Positions 12,251-24,474 of a DNA stretch of 64,000 nucleotides are shown in pieces. This stretch comes from Hymenopus coronatus (taxonomy: Eukaryota; Arthropoda; Insecta; Mantodea; Hymenopodidae): contig CM060896.1 of the NCBI GenBank assembly GCA_030762935.1, forward strand, positions 11,050,001 through 11,114,000, in the 5' to 3' direction. Position numbers and translations under genes: made by a program. Under the pieces are notes generated by a model. It was not told the origin of the DNA, did no database searches, and was given only the letters and a program-made list of their open reading frames with translations. Position 1 is the stretch's first letter, and each line of letters opens with the position of its first letter.

Positions 12251-12983
12251 TTATTTTGGAGGTATGTTGTGAAACTCTCAAAGTTTCGTTTGTTACTATC
12301 GGTAACGCTGTAGTGTTTTGTTTGTTGTTGCAGAATCTGAAATTGCGGAAAATCCTGTGGAAAAGGCATATTGCGTGTTGGAATTTGCTAGAACGCAATC
12401 AGCAACTGTTGTCCAACGACATTTTAGAACACGTTACCACAAAACGCCACCGACTAGACAGTCAATCTACGACTGGTATAGAAAATTCGAGACAACGGGA
12501 TGTTTGTGCAAAGGGAAGAGCTCGGGAAGACCAAGAGTTTTGGAAGAAAACGTTGAACGTGTTCGTGCTGCCTACATAAGAAGCCTCAGAAATCGACATC
12601 TAGGGCAATTACAAATTCCACAGCAAACTGTATGGAAAATCTTGCGGAAGCGACTGCACATGATGCCTTACAGATTACAGATGCTGCAGTTTCTGAGTGA
12701 AGAAGATAAGGTCATACGGCGTGACTTTTGCATCGACATGTTGCGACATTATGAAGGCGATGCTGGTTCTTGTGAGCGCATCATTTCATTTTTGTGGTAA
12801 CGTGTTCTAAAATGTCGTTGGACAACAGTTGCTGATTGCGTTCTAGCAAATTCCAACACGCAATATGCCTTTTCCACAGGATTTTCCGCAATTTCAGATT
12901 CTGCAACAACAAACAAAACACTACAGCGTTACCGATAGTAACAAACGAAACTTTGAGAGTTTCACAACATGCCTCCAAAATAA
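12251..12983. mobile_element. Foldback element with 194-bp inverted arms
   Basis: 12251-12444 and 12790-12983 are inverted copies with only one difference noticed by eye (GGAGGTATG versus GGAGGCATG). The arms start TTATTTTGGAGG and run into the coding start of a transposase. About 345 bp between them carry the rest of the N-terminal transposase domain. No target duplication is clear. It looks like a Tc1/mariner-type element that lost its catalytic part and replaced it with an inverted copy of its own 5' end. Confidence 0.8.
12318..12720 (+). pseudogene. Transposase N-terminal fragment (helix-turn-helix, DUF4817-like)
   Basis: The frame reads EKAYCVLEFARTQSATVVQR, then the conserved tryptophan of SIYDWYRKFETTG, then GRPRVLEENVERVRAAY, the linker and second helix-turn-helix of insect Tc1/mariner-like transposases often annotated DUF4817. 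It ends near FCIDMLRHYEGD, before the first catalytic aspartate, and runs into the opposite arm of the foldback element. No DDE/D residues remain, so it can bind DNA at best. RSLRNRHLGQLQIPQQ suggests a small internal change relative to relatives. Family assignment is from remembered family features. Confidence 0.7.
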
Positions 12984-13660
12984 ATAGCTTATGTGGTTGA
13001 ATCTGTAAAAAGTATTTCATTCAGCAGAAAAGTAATAAAACGTGTGAATTTAGGTAGGTTTTTCTCTGATATACGTAATCACACTTTTACACGCCTGTTC
13101 TTGGTATAATCAGCTATCTTAATGTTATACTATAACATTACGATTGTGGTTCAGAAAGTTCAACTATGTGCTGAAAATTCCAGCTCTCGTACTTTGAGAA
13201 AAAGGTACACAAGTATCCAAAAATACTGTTTTGATTAAACTGAATTCACAGATAGAAATGCTCTAAAAAGGGCACTGCATAATAGCTTTAAAGAAACACT
13301 GACTAGCAATTTAAATTATATTTAAATTGATTACAATCCTTTTAACCCCCCAAAAATATATATATTTTCTGAAAGTACAGATGATAGAGGTTTTATTGTA
13401 CCTCGTTCCCTTAAAGTTAGCCTACTCAAGTACGGATATCTGCTTACCACAATCCTGGCTTGTCTTGTTTAACGTGCGAAAGTGGAGCACTAACAGCTGT
13501 CTAGGCGAATCCCGTCATCAAAGGTAGAACTGTCCCAGTTCCTCCACATATTTAAGAATACACAGTAAACACCACAAGCACCATTTCAAAAGAAGTTAGG
13601 GCGATTCAATTTAAACGGTAATTTTGTTAAAATATTTATTGATTAAATATATACACAAGT
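12984..13660. other. Unassigned AT-rich sequence
   Basis: No ORF, family A block or transposon end recognised. It contains a perfect 21-nt palindrome at 13120-13140. Confidence 0.5.
13120..13140. repeat. Perfect 21-nt palindrome
   Basis: TAATGTTATA, a single C, then TATAACATTA. Probably chance in AT-rich DNA. Confidence 0.6.
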
Positions 13661-13664
13661 GATT

Positions 13665-14160
13665 TCGTCAGCATTTCTCAGCATAGCATCCTTCACACTC
13701 TACACATTTTTGGAAGCTTGTACACTTCTTCTTCAAAAAAAGTTTGAGGGCGTGTCGCCAACCAATTGCGCACATGGTCCTCGACGTCCTCATTGTTTTC
13801 GAAATGTTTCCCTCATGGGTGCAAACAAAAAAAATAGTCTGGGGGGACAGGTGTTTAAGGGTTTGCCAGTGCATGTACGCCATTGTTCAATTGGCGGTGT
13901 GAAGCGTAGCGTTGTCTTGTAGAGGATGACATCTCTGATGGGCATACGACGTCTTTAGCTTCGGTAGGCAGCTTTTACAGACCTTAACTATTGGCAATAG
14001 TAAGCTGCAGTCACTGTACGTCGGTCATGTAGAAAATCAACCAGCTAAACTCCTCTGTTAGAGTTGACCTTGAGCGTCGAGCATGACCTTCGTTTTCCAC
14101 AAACTCTCGGCCGCCCTTAAATAGTCTGGCCCAATAAACACTTGATTCTGTGACAGTGTA
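13665..14160 (-). pseudogene. mariner-like transposase remnant, internally deleted
   Basis: Minus-strand frames join as follows. Near 14150-14040 comes WARLFKGGREFVENEG then RRSRSTLTEE, a degraded version of the mariner linker after the DNA-binding domain. Next is VDFLHDRRTVTAAYYC, the central catalytic-core segment. Then QDNATLHTAN holds the second catalytic aspartate. The frame ends with FQKCVECEGCYAEK, matching the usual mariner C terminus. Several frameshifts and stops break it, and the first catalytic aspartate region is deleted. It is clearly dead. A different mariner lineage from the one near 44 kb is likely. Confidence 0.75.
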
Positions 14161-14337
14161 GTGCCCCCAAACTGTAAACGAGCTCAAATCTCCGAAGTTA
14201 AAAACTTGATAATAATGCGTTGCACAACAGACGAAGGTTCGCTCATGGCTGAACTGATTCCAGAACCTAGCGAAGCGGCTAACAAAGCTAGTTCCCCCTC
14301 ACTAACACATAAAACATCGACAAAGTACTGTTTAATG

Positions 14338-15109
14338 CTTCTATTTACTTCATACTACTCGAGAAAAAATTAGCAGAAATAGTCTTATTACTCGCTTCCT
14401 TGTAAGTAGAAGTGAAATAAGGCAGTACCATAGGTTAAAGTGATAGTCAAAAGCTGGTTGCTATATGACTGCAGTTCCTTTGTTTGTATGGACACGAGTT
14501 GACAAATTCCTGTATGAGAAAAGTAAGTTTTTTAAAGCTGAAACCAAAGACAAGGAATATCTCAAAAACGATCAACTCCACGAAAAAAATGCATGCAACA
14601 TAACTTGTGTGTTTTAAAGTGCTCTACATTTTTGTGTGGTAAGTTTTTGTCCAGCTCTTACGGTTTAGCAGTTATGCAAAATTCCGTAAAATTCATCCTG
14701 AATAAAGTTTTATTCAGAGGCTATTCCCAGAAAGTTCAAGATATACATTCTATTTGTGAGGTAAATATCTTTAATATACGATATTTGAATCGAAATCGTT
14801 TTGAGAAAATCAAAATTTTCGAAAAAAGTTCCATGTAAAGCGTAGTTTGAGGTGGGGGCATCTTTCTCAAAATATTCGTGTCGCATCCCCGGAAGATACT
14901 AAACATAAATACCAATTTCGGCATTTTACCGAAACTTCGTTTTTGAGTTATCGTGTTCACGGACACACACACACACACACACGGACATTTTTCTGAAAAT
15001 ACTTTTTTGGATACAGGGGACCTTAAAACATATATTTCCGGTGAAATCTCGGTATTGAATTTTTGGTTTCAATACAGTACTGCACATAGTACTTGTAGAG
15101 AAAGTAAAA
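14338..15109 (-). mobile_element. Family A copy, 3' end truncated
   Basis: Reverse copy running from the 3' region (TTACTTCATACTACTCGAG) to the 5' palindrome and GAGAAAGTAAAAA at 15109. The microsatellite is a short (CA)n at about 14964-14982. Confidence 0.88.
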
Positions 15110-15574
15110 AAAGATGACACAAATGTTAATGTCAACATTGTGGACACTGAAGAAGAACAATCTTATTTTACTTTTTTATACGAACACAAAGTTCATGAAC
15201 ATATCTTTGACAACTTCTGAGCGCTGTCAATTCTACCATTTTGTTCTCTTTGTAAATATACCTCTGGCCTTTAAGGTCTATTTTTGGTCTCTATTGAATT
15301 TTTATCAATTAAAACCACAAATATGATACCATCTAAAACTGAAAGTATACTCAATACTACACATACTGCAACATAATATTTTAGTAAGGATTACATAAAT
15401 GACAACATGGTTAGCAATTGTTAGTGTATGCTAAATCAGGTCCATAACTTGCTTCTTCTCTGTTCTCACACATGCTGAGAAGCAATCATATGTTCCAAGG
15501 GTCAAGGAGATGCTGCCACCTACCCATATGATGTAGAAGTTTTTCAGGAACCATTAGTTGGCCTTATTTGGTTC
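15110..15574. other. Unassigned sequence
   Basis: AT-rich with only short open frames; no recognised element. Confidence 0.5.
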
Positions 15575-15645
15575 ATATACCTTAGATATATTTAATATGT
15601 GGCGTTTAATCAAAATCATTAAAGCTATTTTGAGAAAATGAAAAC
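15575..15645 (-). repeat. Family A fragment (reverse)
   Basis: Only the segment TTTAATCAAAATCATTAAAG and its neighbours survive. Confidence 0.5.
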
Positions 15646-15884
15646 AAATGGAAAAATCTTCCTTCTAAACCAGCCCTGCACAGGGTTGGCGCTCCCGAAG
15701 CCGGCTCGTAGTTCGCTGGCAGCGATCTTGCTTACGAGAGGACAAGAAGAGAGGTATCGTACACGAAAACAGGGGAAAACTTTCAGAAATAATCTCTCAA
15801 AATATTATTTTACTAATTTATGGTTAGGAAAATATTTATTTTAAACAAATTATTGCCTTCTATAGCAGATTAAATCCGCGTATC

Positions 15885-16400
15885 AACTAGTTATATGTTA
15901 TGTCTCTTTACCAATACATCAAAACGTGGTTTTATATGATTGCCAGCTGAAAGAAAACGTACTGAAACGTCAGTCATAGATGTCGGATACCTGTTTTTAT
16001 TGAGAACAGTTGTTCACAGGCGTGTGATGTCGAACCAAACATTCACATCATTTTCGCAGCTAACCTGTGTATTTTTGTTGAGGTACATACAGACTTGTAA
16101 AGATCAATCAGTGTTATTGTTGAAACGATCTTCAGCTCTGAAGATCAATAAGTTCAAGCTGCAAATCATGAAACACCGTTTCAACTGATGTTCAGAAAGG
16201 AATTGCGAGAATTTGAAATTCTTTGTCAAGTAAATCAAGGTTTTGAAATCTGGAATGGAATTCATTTTGAATTTCAATTATCACTTCAACGTAATCACTG
16301 AACACCGCTCCATCACAAGCAGTTTGTAAGGCACTGAGAATTTGATGCAGCTGCTATGAAAAAGTAATCGCTTCCCCACGCAACGTTGAAAGTATTTGCC
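15885..16400 (-). pseudogene. hAT transposase C-terminal remnant (ZBED5/SCAND3-like group)
   Basis: Minus-strand translation gives, in order and across frameshifts and stops, YVEVIIEIQNEFHSRFQN, LQLELIDLQS, CEQLFSIKTG and FLSAGNHIKPRFDVLVKR. These correspond to the C-terminal RNase-H-fold end and dimerisation segment of hAT transposases of the kind also found in domesticated ZBED5/SCAND3-type vertebrate genes. The known family motif is '..EQLFS.MK....RSRL'. Multiple stops show it is inactive. I found no matching terminal repeats, so the boundaries of the parent element are unknown. Confidence 0.68.
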
Positions 16401-16605
16401 TGATGGTCACATTATAGAAGGCTACGTAAGCAGGGAGCGTTAGCAGCACCAGGCAACTGCTTTAAAACTGTCCTGCTACGTCATTCTTCTCTATGACACA
16501 GTCGGCTGTCATTTTGGCTCGCCCGCTCCTACCGAGCGTTCACGTGCACCCATGGTCTACAGGTAGCCATGTTTGGATCAATATGATCTAAAGGATAGTT
16601 TGTGT

Positions 16606-16702
16606 TGAGTGGATTTTCCTGGAAATCTTCATGTTGCACCTTCGGAAGACGCTGAACTTAATTATCAAGTTTGGTATTTAATCGACTTTTCTCCTAAATA
16701 TG
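16606..16702 (-). repeat. Family A fragment (reverse)
   Basis: Covers the CTTGGAAGATACC and GGTATTTAA hairpin region in degraded form. Confidence 0.6.
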
Positions 16703-16812
16703 CGCCGGAGATTTTCAGAAAAAGCCTTTCTGCCCAGATTGCCCTTTGCATAGAATACATCTCCTTTTGTTTGGAAGTTTTCGTTTTTCTTTCTTTGTTG
16801 TTCTATTGGAAG

Positions 16813-16905
16813 ACCACGTATAAGATATTTACATGGCAAAATGATATCTTGAATTTTCTGGGGATTGTCGTGAAACCTTCATTCCAAAAGAATTTTGTAT
16901 TACTG
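16813..16905 (+). repeat. Family A fragment (forward)
   Basis: Covers AAGATATTTACATGGCAAAA to CTGGGGATTGTCGTGAAACC. It lies face to face with the preceding reverse fragment. Confidence 0.6.
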
Positions 16906-17014
16906 CTAAATATTCAGAGATAAATAAAAACGCACTACACAAGAGATTCAGTTCTATTGAAATGCACATTTTACCCCAAATAATGGCCATTTCTGAGGTA
17001 TTATTGATTTACAT

Positions 17015-17882
17015 TTTTTACTTTCTCTACACGTACTATTTTCATAGTGTATACAGAAGCTATTGCTCCCAAAAATTTGATACTGAGATTTCACCGGAAA
17101 TACATGTTTTGGAATCCCCAGAATACATAAAAAGTATTTTTAGAAAAAGGTCCGTGTGTGTGTGTGGACAACATAGCTGAAATAAGAAAATATCATTAAA
17201 TACCAACCTTTTTATTTAAGTTTGGTATCTTCCAAGGATGTGACACGAAGATTTTCAAGAAAATCCCCCCATCAAACTACCCTTTACGTGGAACATTTTT
17301 CGACGATTTTGATTTTCTCAAAAATGTCTCTTAACGATTTTGATTAAAAAACCTTATGTATTAGATATTTTTATTACAAACGAAATGTATATCTTGAATT
17401 TTCTAGGAATAGGTTCTCAAGACCTCTTCATTCTGAATGAATTTTAAATAACTGGTAAACTGTAAGAGATAGAGAAAATCTTACTACACAAAAAATGTAG
17501 ATCTCGTTAAAACACACAACTTATGTTTTATATATATTTTAGTGTTAACCGTTATCAAAATATTCTGGACTATTGGTTTCAGTTTTAAGCCACTTAAACT
17601 TTTCTCAGACTGAAAGACTTTTTTTTCTCGTTTCTCCTGGCAAGCAAAGGGATTGGAATTTTAATTGTTTCATATACCGACCGACTTTTAAAGGACAAGC
17701 CCATCGATTTAGCCTGTGCATTTTCTTATTTCCCTTCTACTTACAAGGAGCTAGTAACAAGACTAATTCTGCTTATGTTTATCTGGATTAACATGATATA
17801 GATAACAGATTAATGTTTTGAACAAAAGGTTTGTTTACCGAACAGCTAGAGGACATCATGTGCATGGAACACATCATATTTG
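17015..17882 (+). mobile_element. Family A copy, near full length
   Basis: Starts in a T-run with ACTTTCTCTACACG and ends with the hairpin around CATGTGCATGGAACACATC. The palindrome centre is altered to ACTATTTTCATAGT. Followed directly by a second 3' fragment. Confidence 0.88.
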
Positions 17883-18038
17883 TTACCTTCTACTGACAAG
17901 GAACCAGGTAATAAGGGCAATGTCTACTAATGTTTATCTCGATTATCACGAAGTAGATAGAAGGAGAAGCTTTTTAACAATAATTTATTACAGCGATGTA
18001 GAGAAAGTCATGTGAATGGAGCACACCAGCCTTTTTTT
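17883..18038 (+). repeat. Family A 3' fragment in tandem
   Basis: Repeats the last 150 bp of the family (CTTCTACTGACAAGGAACC to GGAGCACACC), directly head-to-tail after the previous copy. Confidence 0.8.
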
Positions 18039-18897
18039 ATCTTTAAGCGAAATGCATTTAAAGTGTGGCTGCCTATGTCCTTTTTGTACAACAACGATAT
18101 ATCTAGTGAAACTATTTCTCCAGTCGTTTTTCAGGATAATACGAAGTAGATGGAAAAATGATATGCATAAGCTTGTATAACTAAACGATAGTGGGTAGAA
18201 AAAGCAATGTGAATGCAACTAAAGGTTTTTAAGGTTATAGCTTCTGTTGCCTGTTCTCAGGTCGATTACTTCGTGACAGAAGTGTTGCCTGTACAGCACC
18301 TCCTTCCAGTGAGCAAAACGATGCCTACCAACCGCGCTAATGAAAGAGTTAAAAATTGCCCCCTCCCCTGCAACCCATTCAAATGTAAATATGGATGCAG
18401 GGATTCAAATTCAAGATGTACACTTGAGTGGATAAAAAGTGGCCGATTTCCTTAGATCGCGTTAGTGTGTATCCTTTTTTTAGATTGTCCTTTGGTTCCA
18501 TCAGGCTGGTATCTGCTGCATATGTAACTGGCCTGAAAAACAATTCTGGGCAAAAACGAACCAATGAAATGTTGTTATGACTAGAGCTCGGTCTGGATTG
18601 TGGAGTCGACCTGATCTTTTCAGCCCGTTTCGAAACTTGTTGCACTGTCTAACATTGCTCACTGCCTGGCCTCTCGTTCAGTTCCTGCAAGAGAGTGCAG
18701 ATTTATAACTGAAGAAAATACGAAAAGGTACTAGTTCGAAACTGAACAAAATTGTGGTTTATTCAAACATATTTTGAGGGAGCCTTTTCGTTCGATACAT
18801 CAAAGATGTATCTTGTAATTCACTGCAGTGAATTCTGAGTGAGTGTTGCTGATTTATGTCCATTATCTTTTCAAAGCTCTGCACATTATCATCTTTA
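18039..18897. other. Unassigned sequence
   Basis: About 860 bp with no recognised transposon, ORF or repeat. 18110-18220 may be very degraded family A 3' sequence (GGTAGAAAAAGCAATGTGAA). Confidence 0.4.
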
Positions 18898-19771
18898 ATT
18901 TTTACTCTCTCTATACGTACTATGTACATAGTGTATAGAGAAGGTATTGCACTCCACCAAAAAATGCGATATCGGGATTTCACCGGAAATATATGTTTTA
19001 GGGTACCCTGTATCCAAAAAAAAGTATTTTCAGAAAAAGGTCGTTTGTGTGTGTGTCCGTGTGTCTGTGAACACGAGAACTCAAAAACGAAAAGTCGGTA
19101 AAATACCAAACTTGGTATTTCAGTTTAGTATCTTCCAGGGATGCGACACGAAGATTTTGAGAAAAATTCTCCCACCCCAAACTACCCTGTACATTGAATT
19201 TTTTTTCGAAAATTTTGATTTTCTAAAAAATGACTAACGATTTTGATTAAAATATCATATATTAAATATATTTACCTGGCAAATAAAATGTATATTTTGA
19301 ATTTTCTGGGAATAGCCTCAGAAGACTACTTTATTCTGGGTCAATTATAGGGAATTTTGCATAACTTCTGAACCGTAAAAAAAAACTTACCACACAACAA
19401 ATGTAGAGCAGTTTAAAACACACAATTTATGTTATATACATTTTTTTCGTGCAGTTGATTGTTTTTCAGATATTACTTGTTTTTAGTTTCAGCTATGAAA
19501 AATGTATACTTTTCTCATACAGGAATTTGTCAACTGCTGTCCATACAAACAAAGGAACATCAGTCACATAGCAACCACTTTTGGTTATCACTTTAACCTA
19601 TGGTACGCCCTTATTTCTCTTCTACTTTCAAGAGAGCAAGTAATACGACTATTTCTTCTAATTTGTTTTCTCGATAGAATGAAGTAAATAGAAGTATAAG
19701 CTTTTTAAGAATAATTTATTGTGGAGTTGTAGAGAAAGTCATGTGAATGGAACACATCAGATTTTTTTAAA
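18898..19771 (+). mobile_element. Family A copy, full length (874 bp)
   Basis: Complete from TTTTTACTCTCTCTATACG to ATGTGAATGGAACACATCAG and T-run. Short (GT)n at about 19048-19056. A good reference copy. Confidence 0.9.
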
Positions 19772-20286
19772 TCAGGCGCTATACTTTTATTTGTAGAAGT
19801 ACAAGACATTGTTATTTACTAATCATGTTATGAAATAATTGTTTTATTGTGTTACCTTATGAATTATAACGTTGCATATAATGTCAATACACGTAATGAA
19901 TAACTTTTGGAACTGATCATACATCAACGTGTGCATGTTTACTGTACAAACTTCCTCCACACTACTCTCTGTTTATATCGCTGACTGCTGTGTGTGTTCG
20001 TAACTGTGCGCACGTCGGAATCCAAAACCGAGTTATGGTCCATGTGAAACGAAAGCGTGTTTTAGGATCTATGAAAATATTTCGCTGCCTGTGGTATGCA
20101 AGACCATTAATGAGTGAAGAATTATTCGCAGTTATATGATCGTTTTCATGGAGACGAATGCTGTTGCAATATTACATCGTACGCGTAAAACCGGTCGCAA
20201 GTAGAAATCGAGTTACTCAGAAATCCCTTTAAGGGGAGTCGAAATGCCCTATTTGACCAATGTTAAAGTTTGTCCCATTTCAGCAA
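19772..20286. other. Unassigned sequence
   Basis: No recognised feature. Slightly GC-richer at 19980-20230, without a readable protein. Confidence 0.4.
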
Positions 20287-20449
20287 TTTTTACTTTCTCT
20301 ACGCATACTATGTACATAGTGTATAGAGAAGTAATGCACACAAAAATACAATACCGAGATTTCACCGGAAATAGTATGTTTTGGAACCCCCTGAATCCAA
20401 AAAAAAACAAAACATTTTTAGAAAAATGTCCATATGTGTGTCTATCTAT

Positions 20450-20511
<62 letters not shown>

Positions 20512-21070
20512 ACAGCATATTTCAAAAACGAAACGACCGTTAAAAACCAAAGTTGGTATTTATATCAAAGATATTTACCTGATAAATAAAATGTATATCT
20601 TGAATTTTCTGGGAATAGCCTCTGAAGACTACTTTATTCTGGATGAATTTTAGGGAATTTTTCATAAGTGCTAAACCGTAAGAAGTGGACAAAATCTTAC
20701 CACCACACAAAAATATAGAGCACGTTAAAACACACTATTAATGTTATATACATTTTTTCGTTGAGTTGATCGTTTTTGAGATATTCCTTGTTATTGGTTT
20801 CACCTTTTAAAAACGTATACTTTTCTCATACAGGAATTTGTCAACTGCTGTCCATACATACAAACAAAGGAACATCAGTCGCATAGCAACCAGCTTTTGA
20901 CTATCACTTTAACCTATGGTACTGCCTTATTTCGCTTCTACTTACAAGGAAGCACGTAATAAGACTATTTCTGCTAATTTTTTCTCGATTAGCATGAAGT
21001 AAATAGAACCATAATCTTTTTAACAATAATTTGTTACAGAGATGTAGAGAAAGTCAAGTGAATGGAACAC
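20287..21070 (+). mobile_element. Family A copy with expanded (GT)29 and internal deletion
   Basis: 5' palindrome and microsatellite present. The block between the internal hairpin and AAGATATTTACC is deleted (GGTATTTATATCAAAG junction). The 3' hairpin is cut after GGAACAC. Confidence 0.88.
20452..20510 (+). repeat. (GT)n microsatellite inside family A
   Basis: 59 bp of uninterrupted GT alternation at the family's usual microsatellite position; the longest in the window. Confidence 0.98.
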
Positions 21071-21612
21071 GTATTTATGATTTTTAAATTTATATTTACA
21101 ATTTGTGTACCTCTATGGAAGTTATACCTAAATGAGCGGGAGATCGAAATTATGAAAATGGAAGGAAATTTTGAAAATTCCATTTCGACTGCCGTTAAAC
21201 TTAATTGTTGGTGTTTGATAATCGCTCCATCTATCGGCAACCATTGAATGTGGTTGGTACCCTTGTTTCTTGTCGCGAGTCAGTTGAAAGCCGCTCGTTT
21301 AGTTGGGGACGGTTTTGTTGTGTATACGTCAAATGGAAGTGGAAGGTATGTACATTAGTTTAAAATAGACTTCACTGTACATTTTACGTGTTCATTACGT
21401 CCTATTTTGGAATTTTACCTAAAAGTTAGAGAATAACTATGATGTTATGTGTCGAATTATGTTGTTTACTAAAATGTGAAATTTGATCTTTCAATTATTA
21501 TAAGCTGAAGTAAAATTGGGTCGCTCTAAAAATCGAATGAAACTAAGTGCGATGGATTGATTTTGTATTTCTGATGACGATTTCAAAAATTTTATTTGGC
21601 GGTCAACCTTGG
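21071..21612. other. Unassigned, moderately GC-rich in the middle
   Basis: 21220-21345 is non-repetitive. It contains a start codon followed by a GTATGT donor-like site near 21330-21348 (ATGGAAGTGGAAG then GTATGT). Too short to call an exon. Confidence 0.3.
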
Positions 21613-22444
21613 TTTTTACATTCTCTACACGTACTATGTACATAGTGTATAGAGAAGATATCGTATTGGACCCAAAAATTACATACCGAGATTTCATCGG
21701 AAATACATGTTTTCGGTCCCCTGAATAAAAAAACAACAACCTATTTTTAGAAAAATGTCCGTATATGTGTCTGTATGTTTTTGTGTGTGTGTCTGTGGGG
21801 GGGGGGGGAGCAGCATAGCTCAAAATCGAAACTACCTTTAACCACCAAACTTGGTATTTAGGTTTGGTATCTTCCAAATATTAGACACAAAGATTTTCAA
21901 GAAAATCCCCCCCACCTGGAATTGCCCCTTTCATGGAACTTTTTTAGAAAATTTTGGTTTTCTTAAATGGCTCTAACGATTTTGATTAAAATATCGTATA
22001 TTCTGGATTTTTACCTGACAAATAAAATGTATATCTTGAATTTTCTAGGAATAACCTCTGAAGACTGCTTTATTCTAGATGAATTTTACGGAATTTTGCA
22101 TAACTGGTAAACCGTAAGAAATGGACAAAAACTTGCCACTCAGAAAATGTAGGGGACGTTAAAGCCCACAATTTGTCATATGCATTTTTTTTCGTGGAGT
22201 GGATCGTTTTTGAGATATTTATTGTTATTGGTTTCAGATTAAAAAAAAAAAAAAACATACACTTTTCTCAAATGGGAATTTGAAAGCTCCTGACCTTGTA
22301 CTTACAAGGAAGCAAGTAATAAGACTATTTCTGCTAATTTTTTCTCAATTAGCATGAAGTAAATAGAAGCATAAGCTTTTTAACAATAATTTGTTACAGA
22401 GATGTAGAGAAAGTCATGTGAATGGAACACATACGATTTTTTTA
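21613..22444 (+). mobile_element. Family A copy
   Basis: Both ends present (TTTTTACATTCTCTACACG and GGAACACATACG plus T-run). The microsatellite position holds a short GT tract followed by G12 near 21797-21808. About 100 bp is deleted before CTTACAAGGAAGC. Confidence 0.88.
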
Positions 22445-22618
22445 ATGTAGATACTTCAGTAATCCTCGTGCAATTAACCAGATGATTACATGATGTTCTG
22501 AATGAATTTAAAAAAAAAGAAATTGATGAAAAACTTCGAATTTTAGGAAAGAATGACATAACCTAAATGTCTCGATAATCACATAAATGTTTGAGTTGGA
22601 TCCTGAAGTATTTGAAGA

Positions 22619-23120
22619 AATTGTTCCATTCATATGGCTTTCTTTACATCTTTGTTAAAACGCTTGTTCTTCTACCTATTTACTTCATGCTAATCGAGAA
22701 AAATTGATTGCTTCATAGAAGGGATATAAGGGAGTAGCATAGGTTAAAGTGACAGGTCAAAAGCTGGTTGCTATGTGACTGAAGTTCCTTTGTTTGTATT
22801 GGCAGCATACAAACCACACTCCTGCATGAGAAAAACACAAGTTTTTTTAAAATTGAAACCAATAACAAAAAAGATCTAAAAATGATAAATTGTGTGTTTT
22901 AACGAGTTCTACATTTTCTATTAAATAGGTTTTGCCTGTTTCTCACGATGTACAAAAGCTATAACAATTCTTTGACGCGCGCGCGGACATTTTTCTAAAA
23001 ATGCGTTTTTGGATTTATGGGACTGAAAACATATATTCCCAGTGAAATCTCAGTATAGAATTTTTGAGTGCAATACCTTCTCTATACACTATGTACATAG
23101 TACGTGTAGAGAAAGTAAAA
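22619..23120 (-). mobile_element. Family A copy, internally deleted
   Basis: Both termini present in reverse, but the central part is missing between CTGTTTCTCACGATGTA and the (CG)n-type microsatellite at about 22977-22983. Confidence 0.85.
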
Positions 23121-23364
23121 GGACACATGTTAACTATTTCAATGATCGAGATAAAATGTTGCATAAATGATTTTATTGCAAAAATTTCTTGTAGATACAA
23201 AGGAATAAGGAGACTTTAACTGGGGTCAAATATTTTAAAAGCTGGTCGCAACGCCATGGCCTTGACATTTTGTTTCCAAGTCTGGTCAGCAGAAAGTACG
23301 TAGGTAAAACGGTTTCCGCATGAGGAAGGTATAAGTACTTTGAAATTGAAACCATATATTTTCA

Positions 23365-23514
23365 TTTTTACTTTCTCTTCAAGTACTACGTACATAGTTT
23401 ATAGAAAAGGCATTGTATTGCACATAAAAACTCAATACCGAGATTTCACCGGAAATACATGTTTTAGGTTCTTCTGAATCCAAAAAAAAAAAAAAAAAAA
23501 AATTAGAAAAATGT

Positions 23515-23555
<41 letters not shown>

Positions 23556-24251
23556 AGTGACAGCGACAGCATAGCTCTAAAACGAAAATATCGTTACATA
23601 CCAAACTTGGTATTTAAATTTGGTATCTTCCAAGGAAGGCACACGAAGATTTTCAAGAAAATCCCCGCAAACCAAACTACCCTTTAGATGGAACCTCTTT
23701 CAAGAATTTTGATTTTGACAAAAATGGCTCTATCGACTTTGATAAAAATATCCTTATGTTTAAGATATTTTATGATAAACTTTTTGTAGAAATAGCCTCT
23801 GAAGATCCTTTTCGTTCGAATGACTTTTATATAACTGGTAAACCGTAAGAGATGACAAATCCTTACTATACAAAAAATGTTGATCTTATTTAAACATACA
23901 ATTTATGCTATACACATTTTTTTCGTAGAGTTAGCCGTTTTCGAGATATTACGGATTATTAGTTTCAATTTTAGCCACATAAAGTTTTCTCAAACGAGAA
24001 GATATCATTCTTCTCGTTTCTCGTTTGTTTTTTCCGGACAAGCAAAGAGATTAGAATTTCAATAGGACGATACTATCGCTTCAATACCTATGCATTTTCT
24101 TATTTCCCTTCTACTTACCAGGAAGCAAGTAATAAGGAGAAGTTTTCCTAATGCTTATCTCGATTAGTATGATGGAGAAGAATGAGTTTTTAACAATAAT
24201 TTATTGCAGATATGTAGAGAAAGGCATGTGAATGGAACGCATCAGAGTTTT
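23365..24251 (+). mobile_element. Family A copy, full length (887 bp)
   Basis: From TTTTTACTTTCTCTTCAAG to GGAACGCATCAGAG plus T-run. (GT)n at 23517-23554, preceded by a 20-bp A-run. Confidence 0.9.
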
Positions 24252-24261
24252 TGTTTTAACT

Positions 24262-24470
24262 TTTACTTCCTCATAGTACAAGGTATTTAATTCCACCCAA
24301 AATATTGAAACATGAGGCAGTGTTATAACATATTTTACATGCAGGTATTTAATTGCACCCAAAATATTGAAACATGAGGCAGTGTTATAACATATTTTAC
24401 ATGCAGGTATTTAATTCCACCCAAAATATTGAAACATAAGGCAGTGTTATAACATATTTTACATGCAGGT
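24262..24470 (+). repeat. 62-bp tandem repeat built on a family A 5' fragment
   Basis: TTTTACTTCCTCATAGTAC is followed by three 62-bp units starting GGTATTTAATTCCACCC at 24282, 24344 and 24406, with a fourth start at 24468. The unit is a derivative of the family A segment GGTATTGCATTCCACCC. Confidence 0.92.
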
Positions 24471-24474
24471 ATGG

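Noticed and set aside
12984..13660. Family A or mariner sequence in the gap after the foldback element
   Set aside because: No block of either could be aligned by eye.
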